DNA from: Allotamlana fucoidanivorans
Lineage (GTDB): Bacteria > Bacteroidota > Bacteroidia > Flavobacteriales > Flavobacteriaceae
DNA length: 64,000 nucleotides
NCBI RefSeq assembly: GCF_045788535.1
Contig: NZ_CP074074.1
Span: forward strand, 496,001-560,000
Direction of reading: 5' to 3'
The notes under the pieces were generated by a model. It was not told the origin of the DNA and did no database searches. It saw only the letters and a list, made by a program, of their open reading frames with translations. Below, piece by piece: positions 1-8,691 of this stretch (positions within the stretch are counted from its first letter, which is position 1; each line of letters starts with the position of its first letter). The position numbers were made by a program, and so were the translations under genes.

Positions 1-573
1 TTCAAAAAGCAGCTCTAAATTCATCATATTATCAATAATCACAGGAAACTTCCAATCTCTTTGTGACTGCCACCCTTTATCAACATCCCAACTTTTTATA
101 CACCCTACCTTAGGATTAAACCGCGTAATTAACGATTCCGCTGCCGTAATCATAACTTGTTTGAACTGCTCATTTTTTGTTATTCTATATCCATTCCCAT
201 AAGAACAATTAAAAATAAAACCAAGATCATGATTTGTGGTTAATTTTTTGTGTAATTCAAACTTAGCCTGAAAATGCGTTGCTGCATGTTTCCAAGTTTC
301 ATCTCCAGAAAATTCAAATAAGTACCAGCAACTACCTGGAAAAAAACCTTCTGTCCAATCAAACTTTTCATGAGTCCAATGCATATCTCCTTTTGCATTC
401 AAGGTTCTTGGATTTTTATTCACAGATTTGGCCTCTTCTAACAAACCATTCATTTGTTTTTCAGCAGCAAGTAATCGGTCATTGATTGTCTGGATTGGCT
501 CTTGTTTTGGTCCCTCAATACAAGAAAGCAGGCACATTAAGACCAAAATTAACCATAGAAATTTAGTTTTCAT
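1..573 (-). CDS. Unsaturated glucuronyl hydrolase (GH88), partial
   Basis: The minus-strand reading frame starts at an ATG whose complement ends at 573 and runs off the left edge, so only about the first 190 residues are visible. It begins with a lipoprotein signal (hydrophobic stretch, then LLSC at about residue 18). The mature part has WTEGFFPGSCWYLFE, NHDLGFIFNCSYG and VIIDNMMNLELLF, which resemble the alpha/alpha-barrel and catalytic-Asp segments of GH88/GH105 enzymes that remove unsaturated uronic acids from lyase-generated oligosaccharides. The neighbouring kduI and kduD genes take up the product of that reaction. Assignment is from motif recognition only. Confidence 0.75.
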   Translation of the reverse strand, partial: MKTKFLWLILVLMCLLSCIEGPKQEPIQTINDRLLAAEKQMNGLLEEAKSVNKNPRTLNAKGDMHWTHEKFDWTEGFFPGSCWYLFEFSGDETWKHAATHFQAKFELHKKLTTNHDLGFIFNCSYGNGYRITKNEQFKQVMITAAESLITRFNPKVGCIKSWDVDKGWQSQRDWKFPVIIDNMMNLELLFE

Positions 574-634
574 TTTAGCAAAGTGTTTCGTTTAGTGCAA
601 ATCTATGTGTAATCATAGTTTTATTTGAATAGCA

Positions 635-1651
635 TTACTTTTCAGATGACGCTCTAACAATCAACTCAGAGTTAAGGACATTAAATATACTGTCATTCTC
701 AGTATCTTTATTTTGAATTTTTTTCAAAAGCAGCTCAGAAGCTATTTTACCAATTCGGAAAGCTGGTTGATTAATGGTTGTAAGAGGAGGTTCAATCACG
801 GCAGAAATAGGATCGTTATTAAATCCTACAACGGCAATATCTTTAGGTATAGTCACTCCTTTTGATTTTAAATATTGCATCGCTGCTATGGCAGCTGTAT
901 CATTTGACGAATAAATGCCATCTACATTTTTCAGTTCAAGAATGCGTTTGGCTGCCCATATTCCATCAGACTCAGACAAATTAGACTCAAAAATATAATC
1001 GCCATTCACTGTTAAACCATGTTTTTTTAAGGCTTCAATATACCCCGCCTTTCTTTGCCTATACAATTCAATATTTTGCGCTCCAGAAAAGTGGACAATA
1101 TGTTTGCACCCCTGTTGTATAAGATGTTCTGTGGCTTCAAAACTCGCTTTATAATTATCAATATTTATATTAATACTGCCTTTAAGATTGCAAGGCCTAT
1201 CAAAAAAAACAATGGGCTTTCCTAAGTTCATGTATGCTTCCAAATGTTCAAAAGACGCTGTTTGCATGGAAATACTCATGAGTATACCATCTACTCTATT
1301 TGAAATTAATGACGAAATAATTTTCTTCTCTCTCTTAAGGCTATCCAATGATTGACAAATAATAACATTATACCCTGCTTGATAAGCCTTTTCTTCAATA
1401 CCGGAAATGACCGTAGCAAAAAAGTATCGAGAAATTCGCGGCAAAACCACGGCTATGGTAAAAGTTTTCTGTGTACGAAGATTGGATGCCAAATTATTTC
1501 TTTGATAGCCCAATTCCCTGGCTTTTTCAAAAATTTTGTCTTTTGTTTTTTTTGATACGCGCGGACTCCCATTTAAAGCTCTAGATACGGTTGAACTATC
1601 AATACCTAAAGCTTTAGAAATATCATGAATGGTTGCTTTTCCCGCCTTCAT
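635..1651 (-). CDS. LacI-family transcriptional regulator
   Basis: A 338-residue protein of normal LacI/GalR length. Residues 7-55 form the LacI helix-turn-helix plus hinge (TIHDISKALGIDSSTVSRAL), followed by a periplasmic-binding-protein-like effector domain (VDGILMSI, DGIYSSNDTAAIAAM, VGFNNDPISAVIEPPLTT). It is divergent from kduI, and a perfect palindrome lies in the 116 bp between them. The likely role is repression of the uronate genes, relieved by a catabolic intermediate. The effector cannot be read from the sequence. Confidence 0.9.
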   Translation of the reverse strand: MKAGKATIHDISKALGIDSSTVSRALNGSPRVSKKTKDKIFEKARELGYQRNNLASNLRTQKTFTIAVVLPRISRYFFATVISGIEEKAYQAGYNVIICQSLDSLKREKKIISSLISNRVDGILMSISMQTASFEHLEAYMNLGKPIVFFDRPCNLKGSININIDNYKASFEATEHLIQQGCKHIVHFSGAQNIELYRQRKAGYIEALKKHGLTVNGDYIFESNLSESDGIWAAKRILELKNVDGIYSSNDTAAIAAMQYLKSKGVTIPKDIAVVGFNNDPISAVIEPPLTTINQPAFRIGKIASELLLKKIQNKDTENDSIFNVLNSELIVRASSEK

Positions 1652-1699
1652 AGTAACACAATTTTAAATAAATAAAACAAATATAACATATCTCAACAA

Positions 1700-1725
1700 T
1701 TAAAATACAATCGATTGTATTTTAA
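1700..1725. promoter_or_regulatory. Perfect 26-bp palindromic operator (LacI type)
   Basis: A perfect inverted repeat centred on ATCGAT (inner part ATACAATCGATTGTAT, extended by AT-rich arms) lies between the divergent lacI-type gene and kduI. Odd/even symmetry around a central CG is usual for LacI-family operators. It is positioned to control both promoters, including autoregulation. The regulator-site link is inferred from adjacency. Confidence 0.8.
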
Positions 1726-1767
1726 TAAGTTTTTCATACTTTTACAAAAAATAAATCACATTTAATT

Positions 1768-2610
1768 ATGAGTACAAATTGCGAGGTACGGTATGCGGCT
1801 TCAACTAGGGAAGTAAAAACAATGGATACTAAAGCATTAAGAGATGAGTTTTTAGTGCAAAACTTGATGACTAAAGATGGTATTAAATGGGTATATTCTC
1901 ATTATGATAGATATATGATTGCAGGTGTTGTACCTGTAAATACCGAAGTAAAATTAGAAATAGTTGACGCGCTGAAAGCGGACTTCTTTCTTCAAAGAAG
2001 AGAACTTGGTATCATCAATATAGGAGGTACTGGTGTGGTCACTGTTGATGGAACTGAATACACCATAGCTCACAAAGAAGCTTTGTATCTAGGACAAGGT
2101 AATAAAAATGTGAGTTTTTCAAGTCCCTCTGCTGATACACCTGCAAAATTCTATTTAAATTCTACTCCAGCTCATAAAGCCTATCCTAATAAAAAAATTG
2201 GTATTAATGATGTTGAACAAATTGAACTTGGAGCACCAGAAACAGCCAATGCAAGGACACTTAGAAAATATATTGTTAATAGTGTAGTAGATGTATGTCA
2301 ATTACAAATGGGAATGACTACCATAAAGACAGGAAGCTCATGGAATACCATGCCTGCGCATGTGCATGACAGACGTATGGAAGTCTATTTTTACTTTGAA
2401 ATCCCTGAAGACCAAGCCGTATGTCATTTTATGGGAGAAACTAATGAAACCAGACATATATGGATGGGCAATGAAGAAGCTGTAATTTCTCCACCATGGT
2501 CAATCCATTCTGGGTCAGGAACTAGCAGCTATAGTTTTATTTGGGGTATGGCCGGCGAGAATTTAGACTATGGAGACATGGATGTTTGTCCAACTAATGA
2601 ATTGAAATAA
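1768..2610 (+). CDS. kduI: 5-dehydro-4-deoxy-D-glucuronate isomerase (KduI)
   Basis: A 280-residue cupin-fold enzyme that isomerises 4-deoxy-L-threo-5-hexosulose uronate to 3-deoxy-D-glycero-2,5-hexodiulosonate in the cytoplasm. Family motifs are present: RRELGIINIGG, TPAKFYLNSTPAH, then the metal-binding block PAHVHDRRMEVYFYF (His198, His200, Glu205) and a later His in WSIHSGSGT. Length and N-terminus match characterised KduI proteins, so the ATG at 1768 is kept. The next gene, kduD, starts 2 bp after the stop, consistent with an operon. Confidence 0.93.
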   Translation: MSTNCEVRYAASTREVKTMDTKALRDEFLVQNLMTKDGIKWVYSHYDRYMIAGVVPVNTEVKLEIVDALKADFFLQRRELGIINIGGTGVVTVDGTEYTIAHKEALYLGQGNKNVSFSSPSADTPAKFYLNSTPAHKAYPNKKIGINDVEQIELGAPETANARTLRKYIVNSVVDVCQLQMGMTTIKTGSSWNTMPAHVHDRRMEVYFYFEIPEDQAVCHFMGETNETRHIWMGNEEAVISPPWSIHSGSGTSSYSFIWGMAGENLDYGDMDVCPTNELK

Positions 2611-2612
2611 CT

Positions 2613-3407
2613 ATGTCTGTTACACTCTTCGACCTTAGCAACAAAGTAGCCCTAGTAACTGGAGGAACCCATGGTTTAGGTCAAGCCATGGCAATAGGGT
2701 TAGGTAAAGCTGGAGCCAAATTAGTAATAAATGGTGCTTCATCACAAGAAAAATTAAACAACGCGGTAGCTGAATATAAAACCTTAGGCCTTGAGGCTTA
2801 CGGTTACCTATTTGATGTTACTGATGAAAAACAAGTCATTGAAAACTTAAATAGGATTGAAACTGAAGTTGGTGCTATTGATATTTTAGTAAACAATGCT
2901 GGTATTATAAAGCGTACCCCATTAGAAGATATGGAAGTTTCAGACTTCGAGCAAGTATTAAAAGTTGACCTAGTAAGTCCGTTTATCATGTCAAAACACG
3001 TGGTTAAAGGAATGATAAAGAGGAAAGCTGGAAAAATCATTAACATTTGTTCTATGATGAGTGAATTAGGACGAAATACAGTTGGTGCCTATGCTGCCGC
3101 CAAAGGAGGGTTAAAAATGCTTACCAGAAATATGGCTACCGAGTGGGCTAAACACAATATTCAAATTAATGGTATAGGCCCTGGGTATTTTGCCACAAGC
3201 CAAACCGCGCCAATTCGGGTAGACGGCCACCCTTTTAACGATTTTATTATAGGTAGAACACCCGCAGGACGTTGGGGTGATCCAGCAGATTTACAAGGTG
3301 CTGTGGTATTTTTAAGTTCAAAAGCCAGTGATTTTGTAAATGGCCAGATTATTTATGTTGATGGTGGAATTTTAGCTACTATTGGCAAACCATCAAATGA
3401 AGATTAG
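2613..3407 (+). CDS. kduD: 2-dehydro-3-deoxy-D-gluconate 5-dehydrogenase (KduD-type SDR)
   Basis: A 264-residue classical short-chain dehydrogenase: nucleotide-binding VTGGTHGLG at residues 15-23, NNAG at 94-97, and the catalytic YAAAK with Tyr160 and Lys164. Coupled to kduI, the expected reaction is reduction of 3-deoxy-D-glycero-2,5-hexodiulosonate to 2-keto-3-deoxygluconate. SDR substrate specificity cannot be read directly. The kduI partnership is the main argument, and gluconate 5-dehydrogenase is the alternative. Confidence 0.85.
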   Translation: MSVTLFDLSNKVALVTGGTHGLGQAMAIGLGKAGAKLVINGASSQEKLNNAVAEYKTLGLEAYGYLFDVTDEKQVIENLNRIETEVGAIDILVNNAGIIKRTPLEDMEVSDFEQVLKVDLVSPFIMSKHVVKGMIKRKAGKIINICSMMSELGRNTVGAYAAAKGGLKMLTRNMATEWAKHNIQINGIGPGYFATSQTAPIRVDGHPFNDFIIGRTPAGRWGDPADLQGAVVFLSSKASDFVNGQIIYVDGGILATIGKPSNED

Positions 3408-3433
3408 TTAAACCTATTTAAAAACCAATTCAT

Positions 3434-4600
3434 ATGAAGTCTTTATCCATTTTTGCTTTGGTAGGCATACTTTGTTTTTCTGCCTGTGCCGACAAAAACA
3501 AAACTATTCTTATAAAAAATACATTAGATTTTGATCGGTCTGTTGAAACGGTTGAATTAACAGCTGAACTCTTAAATGTTCCAACCCTTGAAACATTAGG
3601 AATTAAAGATGCCGATGATGAAACTCTTCAAATTACCCAATTAGTAGATTATGATGGGGATGGCACAATGGATGTACTACTATTTCAACCAAAGATAAAA
3701 GCCAATACTGAAAAAAAGTATGAAATTGTGAACATTAATCCAGATGACAACCCAAAAACTGAGGTTTATTGTTATTCTCGATTTGTACCTGAACGTACTG
3801 ATGATTATGCTTGGGAAAACAATCGTGTGGCATTTAGAATTTTTGGCCCTGATGCACAATACCGAGCCGAAAACAACTTACCTCAACCAACCTTATCGAG
3901 TGGTGTTGATGCATGGTTAAAACGTGTTGAATATCCAATCATTAATAAATGGTACAAAAAAAACGCAGAAAAAGGAAAATCATACCACAAAGATTCAGGT
4001 GAAGGGTTAGATAATTTTCATGTAGGCATAAGCAGGGGTGTTGGAGGTATAGCTGTAAAACGCGATACCAGCTTTTATTATTCAAAAAACTTTAAAACTT
4101 GGAAAACCATTACAATAGGTCCTATTAGAACAAGTTTTCAAGTGACCTATGAAGATTGGGATGCGGACGGAAATATCATAAAAGAAAGTAAAACCATATC
4201 TCTAGATTACGGAAATAACCTTTCAAAATTTGAAACCCATATTTCAGGTACTGATATAATTTCAGCAGGGATAACCCTTCATGAAAAAGATGGTGAAGTA
4301 ACTTCCAATATGAACGAAGCTTGGACTAGCTATTGGCAACCGCATGGCGATTCTGAACTTGGAACTGCCATTGTTACTACTAAAGATTACTTACAATCTT
4401 TTGAAAAGTATGATACAGAAAGTAAAGATGAAAGTAACGCCTATGCACATCTAAATATAATTAATGGCAAAACAGTATATTATGCAGGTTTTGGATGGGC
4501 TAAAAGCGGTCAATTTTCAACCGAAAAGGAGTGGCAGGATTATTTAAGTCAATTTTCAAAACAAATCAATACTCCTTTAGAAGTACGTTTAACTGAATAA
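3434..4600 (+). CDS. DUF4861-family lipoprotein
   Basis: A 388-residue protein with a lipoprotein signal peptide (FALVGILCFSAC, lipobox Cys at about residue 17). The rest resembles DUF4861 proteins, which are frequent in polysaccharide-utilisation loci for uronic-acid polymers (GRVGGIAVKRD-like turn, FETHISGTD, GFGWAKSGQF). It follows kduD by 26 bp on the same strand and is probably cotranscribed. The family's biochemical role is not established to my knowledge. Confidence 0.7.
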   Translation: MKSLSIFALVGILCFSACADKNKTILIKNTLDFDRSVETVELTAELLNVPTLETLGIKDADDETLQITQLVDYDGDGTMDVLLFQPKIKANTEKKYEIVNINPDDNPKTEVYCYSRFVPERTDDYAWENNRVAFRIFGPDAQYRAENNLPQPTLSSGVDAWLKRVEYPIINKWYKKNAEKGKSYHKDSGEGLDNFHVGISRGVGGIAVKRDTSFYYSKNFKTWKTITIGPIRTSFQVTYEDWDADGNIIKESKTISLDYGNNLSKFETHISGTDIISAGITLHEKDGEVTSNMNEAWTSYWQPHGDSELGTAIVTTKDYLQSFEKYDTESKDESNAYAHLNIINGKTVYYAGFGWAKSGQFSTEKEWQDYLSQFSKQINTPLEVRLTE

Positions 4601-4607
4601 ACACTAA

Positions 4608-4646
4608 TAAAAAGAGTCATTTTAGCTTTAAAGTGGCTCTTTTTTA
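4608..4646. terminator. Bidirectional hairpin terminator
   Basis: AAAAAGAGTCA and TGGCTCTTTTTT form a GC-containing stem flanked by A and T tracts on both sides. It lies between two convergent genes (DUF4861 and DUF481), so it can end both transcripts. Confidence 0.75.
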
Positions 4647-4661
4647 TTTGTGACATACGCC

Positions 4662-5672
4662 TTAATTAAAAGACCATCCAAAGCCCGTGGTAATATTATA
4701 ATCTGTATCATTACCTACTACAGCAGGCTGATTATCATAATTCAGGGTAAAACCTAACTTTAAATAAAAATCAAGGGGCAAATCATATTTTAAAGTTAAA
4801 TTATAATCTGACCTTACCCTTCTACTTTCTGACAAGCTGGGAAAAATACTCAAGGTAGTTTCTAAACTCAAATCTTCTAGATCAAAAACATTAAACGTTC
4901 CTGATATTAGTAATTCTGACGATGTTTTATTCAAACTATTATCTGTATAATTTTCTATATTATACGTGTAACCTAATGTAGTTGAAAAAAACAATTTATT
5001 GGTAGCAATTAAAAACCGACCTACACCAGCACTTGGACTTGTTCTTCCTACCAGTGCCTGCTCTGTATTCGACAGGAATGAGGTATTGCCTAAAAGATAC
5101 CATTTTCTGTTTAAAATTCTATAAAAACTCAATTTTGCATCCGTCCTTTTAACGTTATCAACATTATCTTGCCTAGAATTCAAAACACTTATTGATCCAT
5201 TTACAACCCATTTATTATCCATATAACTCAAACTACCAGCGGTTGAAAATTGTTTATAATTATTTGCCTTAGCTATATTTAGTCCTAAATCAACAGACAC
5301 TTTTACTCGCTTCCAAAAACGATCATCAATTTCATCTAGAGCTACAATTTCACTAATAACATAATATTCTGGGGTTCCATCTAATAACGTAATACGGGCA
5401 TAGCCATTTTTATCGGTAGTTAAATTTCCAAATCGGCGGCGCCCCTTGGTAAGCATTATCAAGCATTTTTTCTGAATGTCTAGTGATTCTACTTTACTAT
5501 ATTGAACACGAAAATCTTTATCACTATAAGACGTTTTCACCGTAAGAACCGCCTTTGAAAGTCGTTTAACCTCGCCTACTAAAATGCTATTATCCTTTAA
5601 CCGAATAGTATCTTTCTGAGAAAAGCCAAAAACCGGAAGCAATACTAGAAATAATAAAGATTTATACAACAA
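4662..5672 (-). CDS. DUF481-family outer-membrane protein
   Basis: A 336-residue protein with a signal peptide (LLFLVLLPVFGFSQ). The N-terminal part (DTIRLKDNSILVGEVKRL) is a small beta domain, and from about residue 125 alternating amphipathic strands end in an aromatic C-terminus (FGWSFN), typical of a DUF481-like beta-barrel. Likely location is the outer membrane. The substrate, if any, is unknown. Confidence 0.7.
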   Translation of the reverse strand: MLYKSLLFLVLLPVFGFSQKDTIRLKDNSILVGEVKRLSKAVLTVKTSYSDKDFRVQYSKVESLDIQKKCLIMLTKGRRRFGNLTTDKNGYARITLLDGTPEYYVISEIVALDEIDDRFWKRVKVSVDLGLNIAKANNYKQFSTAGSLSYMDNKWVVNGSISVLNSRQDNVDNVKRTDAKLSFYRILNRKWYLLGNTSFLSNTEQALVGRTSPSAGVGRFLIATNKLFFSTTLGYTYNIENYTDNSLNKTSSELLISGTFNVFDLEDLSLETTLSIFPSLSESRRVRSDYNLTLKYDLPLDFYLKLGFTLNYDNQPAVVGNDTDYNITTGFGWSFN

Positions 5673-5707
5673 GGAAATTGTTTTTTATTAGTTTGAGTAT
5701 ACATAAA

Positions 5708-6376
5708 TTAAATTCTAAACACTAAACCGCCACTAAAACCACCTATAACGGTTGTGCTAGCCACACTAACACCACCATTAATACCACCTGGGCCACCCCC
5801 AACGTAGAAGCCCCCCCAATTAACAGGAAATAACAAATTACCTTGCAAATTAATCCCAACATGATCACTAAACATAATATTAACACCTGCTTTAAAAGAA
5901 AACGAAAATCTGGTTTCATTACTATAAGTGCGGTCTGTAATCTCTCTATTTTCATTCTTTGGACTTAAGAAAACAAGTCCCACGGCAGCTCCTGCAAATG
6001 GTCTAATATTTTCTTTTGGAAAATATCTCGTACCTCCAATCATCACCCAATCGGCAGCTAAATCTGCCAATCTTGTTTCATCAGGAATATCAAAATAACT
6101 ATCTCTAACCGTAACCGAAGTACTGTGATGCGTATATGAAACCTCGGCCATGGTATTATCAAAGGTTTCAAAACCTAAGGTAACGCCCCATTGGTCGCTA
6201 TCTTTAATTTTTATAAAATTATTGAACCCATAATTGAGTTTTGACCCAAATTGATATCCATAAGAAGGCGTGATTTCAACAGTTTGAGCGTAAGAATATG
6301 TGACCGAAAACAGTAATCCTGCCATTAATAAAAATAAAGACTTAAACGTTCTTTCTTGAGTAAAATACTTGATCAT
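5708..6376 (-). CDS. Outer-membrane beta-barrel protein
   Basis: A 222-residue protein with a cleavable signal peptide (LFLLMAGLLFSVTYSYAQ). It has repeated beta strands separated by Gly/Asn turns and a C-terminus (GGFSGGLVFRI) like small OmpA/OmpW-type eight-stranded barrels. It lies 35 bp upstream of the DUF481 gene on the same strand, so the two may be cotranscribed. No specific function can be given. Confidence 0.65.
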   Translation of the reverse strand: MIKYFTQERTFKSLFLLMAGLLFSVTYSYAQTVEITPSYGYQFGSKLNYGFNNFIKIKDSDQWGVTLGFETFDNTMAEVSYTHHSTSVTVRDSYFDIPDETRLADLAADWVMIGGTRYFPKENIRPFAGAAVGLVFLSPKNENREITDRTYSNETRFSFSFKAGVNIMFSDHVGINLQGNLLFPVNWGGFYVGGGPGGINGGVSVASTTVIGGFSGGLVFRI

Positions 6377-6519
6377 AGCGCAATTGTAATTTGATTAATT
6401 TGTTACGTGTTATAAACAAAGTTACAAATTATTTAATTCAAACAGCCTTTAAGTTTGTTCCTTAATTGGGCTGTTTATAAATGTTTTAACTAAGTTTGTT
6501 TTTAACAATTTTTGCATTG

Positions 6520-8691
6520 ATGAATCACCATAAAACCATCTATTTTTTATTTTCCATTTGCATTTTAACTTTTGGTTGTAAAAACAAAACATACAATAAT
6601 ATTGAAACGCCAACCCATTCTGCGCATGTTAGCAGCAACTATATAGGCTCTAATCAATGTAAATCTTGTCATGAAGACACTTACAAAAAGTGGTCTGGAT
6701 CACACCATGACCGCGCTATGGACATAGCAAACGCATCAACTGTTTTAGGTAATTTCAACAATATAAAACAGGTTATTGATGGTGTTTCCTATCATTTTTA
6801 TACAAAAGATAAAGCCTTTATTGTAAATGTGACAGAGATTGACGGCAGTGTAAATGACTATAAAATTGCATATACCTTTGGTTTTACGCCTTTACAACAA
6901 TACTTAGTTGATTTTGAAGGTGGAAAAAAACAAGTGTTACGAGTAACTTGGGATGCCGTTAAAAACAAATGGTTTCATCAGTATAAAGGACAAACTATAA
7001 TTACAACAGATTGGTTACATTGGACTAAGGGTGCTCAAAACTGGAATACCATGTGTGCTGAATGTCATTCTACAAATTTAAAGCGCGGTTATGATCTACA
7101 GTCTGACACCTTTCATACCACGTATAGTGAAATTGATGTGACCTGTGAAAGTTGTCATGGACCAGGTAGAAACCACGTTGAATGGGCATCAAAAGACATT
7201 AAAGATAGTCATTCGTATATCATCAATGGTAAAACGCAAGAAGACCAACTTTCACTTTGCGCACCATGTCATGCAAGACGTACAAAGTTGACCAAAGATT
7301 TAAAACCAGGTGAAACTTTTGAAAATCAATATTTATTGCAAAGTATCTCTTCTACATATTATCATGCCGATGGTCAAATAGATGAAGAAGACTACGTTTA
7401 TGGGTCTTTCTTGCAAAGTAAAATGTATGCTCAAGGGGTTAAATGTAATGATTGCCATGATGCACACAGCTTAAAGTTGAAATTTGATGGCAATCAACTG
7501 TGTTTGCAATGTCATGCTCCATCAGAATATAATTCACCAAGGCATCACTTTCATAACTTAGACACAGATGCTGCATTGTGCATTAACTGCCATATGACTG
7601 GTAAGATTTATATGGGTAATGATTTTAGGCGGGACCACAGTTTTAGAATTCCTAGACCAGATCAATCCGCTAAGTATGGTACACCAAATGCCTGTAACCA
7701 GTGTCATCAGGATAAATCAAACCAATGGGCAGCTCAAAAGATCAAGTCCTGGTATGGAAAAGAAAGAGCGTCACATTTCTCAGATGCCCTATTGTTAAGC
7801 AACAAATTGGCACTTACAACTTCTGAGAGACAATCATTAAATATATTCATAAATAACCTAGAATTTCCAGCAATAGCTAGAGCTACCGTTATAGAAAACT
7901 TAAGTTACTTAAATCAAGCTGAGTTTAACGTACTCTTTTTGGCGTTAAAAGACCCGTCTCCATTGGTAAGATATAAAGCGCTTTTAGAGTTTAGAAGTTT
8001 AACTCCAGAAATGAGAAAAACTATAGCTGTAGAGCACTTAAAAGATTCTACAAGATTGGTAAGAATAGCGGCTGCCCAATTGGTGTTAGATATTAATGAA
8101 ACTACCTTTGATCCTAAACACCAGTCTTATGTTTATCAAGCTAAAGCCGAATATGAGCACATGATGTTTACCAATGCTGATTTTCCAGAAGGCAGACTTC
8201 AACTTGGTGATTATTATATGCAAATGAACAATGTTTCTGAAGCTATAAAGCACTATAAAATGAGCCTTTATAAAGATAGTTTGGTGTACCCAGCATATTC
8301 CAATTTAGCTACAGCCTATTCCATAAACCAAAATTATGATGAAGCGTTTACTGTTTTGAATTTATGGGAACAAAAGCAACCTAACTTAGGTAGGCCACAT
8401 TATTTAAAAGCCTTATTGCATTTTGAGTTAAAAGAAGATGAAAAAGCCATTGCGCAATTGCAAACCGCCATAAGAGTTGATCCAAATGACACCAGATCAA
8501 TGTACAATTTATCTACCTACTACTTTCAAGGTGAAAAAGATTTATCCTTGGCAAATGATTTTATTAATAAGGCTTTGCAGATTATGCCTAACAATAACGA
8601 CTACCAGTATTTAAAGGCATTAATACTCCAAAAGCAAGGAAAAACAAAAGCTGCTAATGCCATTTTCAAGATGCTTCAGGTTAATCAATAG
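6520..8691 (+). CDS. Octahaem c-type cytochrome lipoprotein with HEAT and TPR repeats
   Basis: About 723 residues. The start at 6520 (MNHHKTIYFLFS) is preferred over an upstream ATG because it gives a proper lipoprotein signal with Cys in FGCKNK. Eight CXXCH haem motifs are visible (CKSCH, CAECH, CESCH, CAPCH, CNDCH, CLQCH, CINCH, CNQCH), all in the first half. Next come a HEAT-like stretch (LKDPSPLVRYKALLEF, LKDSTRLVRIAAAQLV) and several TPRs near the C-terminus. It is presumably an exported electron-transfer or redox protein anchored in a membrane. The 3' end overlaps the convergent batD gene by 11 bp. Confidence 0.85.
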   Translation: MNHHKTIYFLFSICILTFGCKNKTYNNIETPTHSAHVSSNYIGSNQCKSCHEDTYKKWSGSHHDRAMDIANASTVLGNFNNIKQVIDGVSYHFYTKDKAFIVNVTEIDGSVNDYKIAYTFGFTPLQQYLVDFEGGKKQVLRVTWDAVKNKWFHQYKGQTIITTDWLHWTKGAQNWNTMCAECHSTNLKRGYDLQSDTFHTTYSEIDVTCESCHGPGRNHVEWASKDIKDSHSYIINGKTQEDQLSLCAPCHARRTKLTKDLKPGETFENQYLLQSISSTYYHADGQIDEEDYVYGSFLQSKMYAQGVKCNDCHDAHSLKLKFDGNQLCLQCHAPSEYNSPRHHFHNLDTDAALCINCHMTGKIYMGNDFRRDHSFRIPRPDQSAKYGTPNACNQCHQDKSNQWAAQKIKSWYGKERASHFSDALLLSNKLALTTSERQSLNIFINNLEFPAIARATVIENLSYLNQAEFNVLFLALKDPSPLVRYKALLEFRSLTPEMRKTIAVEHLKDSTRLVRIAAAQLVLDINETTFDPKHQSYVYQAKAEYEHMMFTNADFPEGRLQLGDYYMQMNNVSEAIKHYKMSLYKDSLVYPAYSNLATAYSINQNYDEAFTVLNLWEQKQPNLGRPHYLKALLHFELKEDEKAIAQLQTAIRVDPNDTRSMYNLSTYYFQGEKDLSLANDFINKALQIMPNNNDYQYLKALILQKQGKTKAANAIFKMLQVNQ

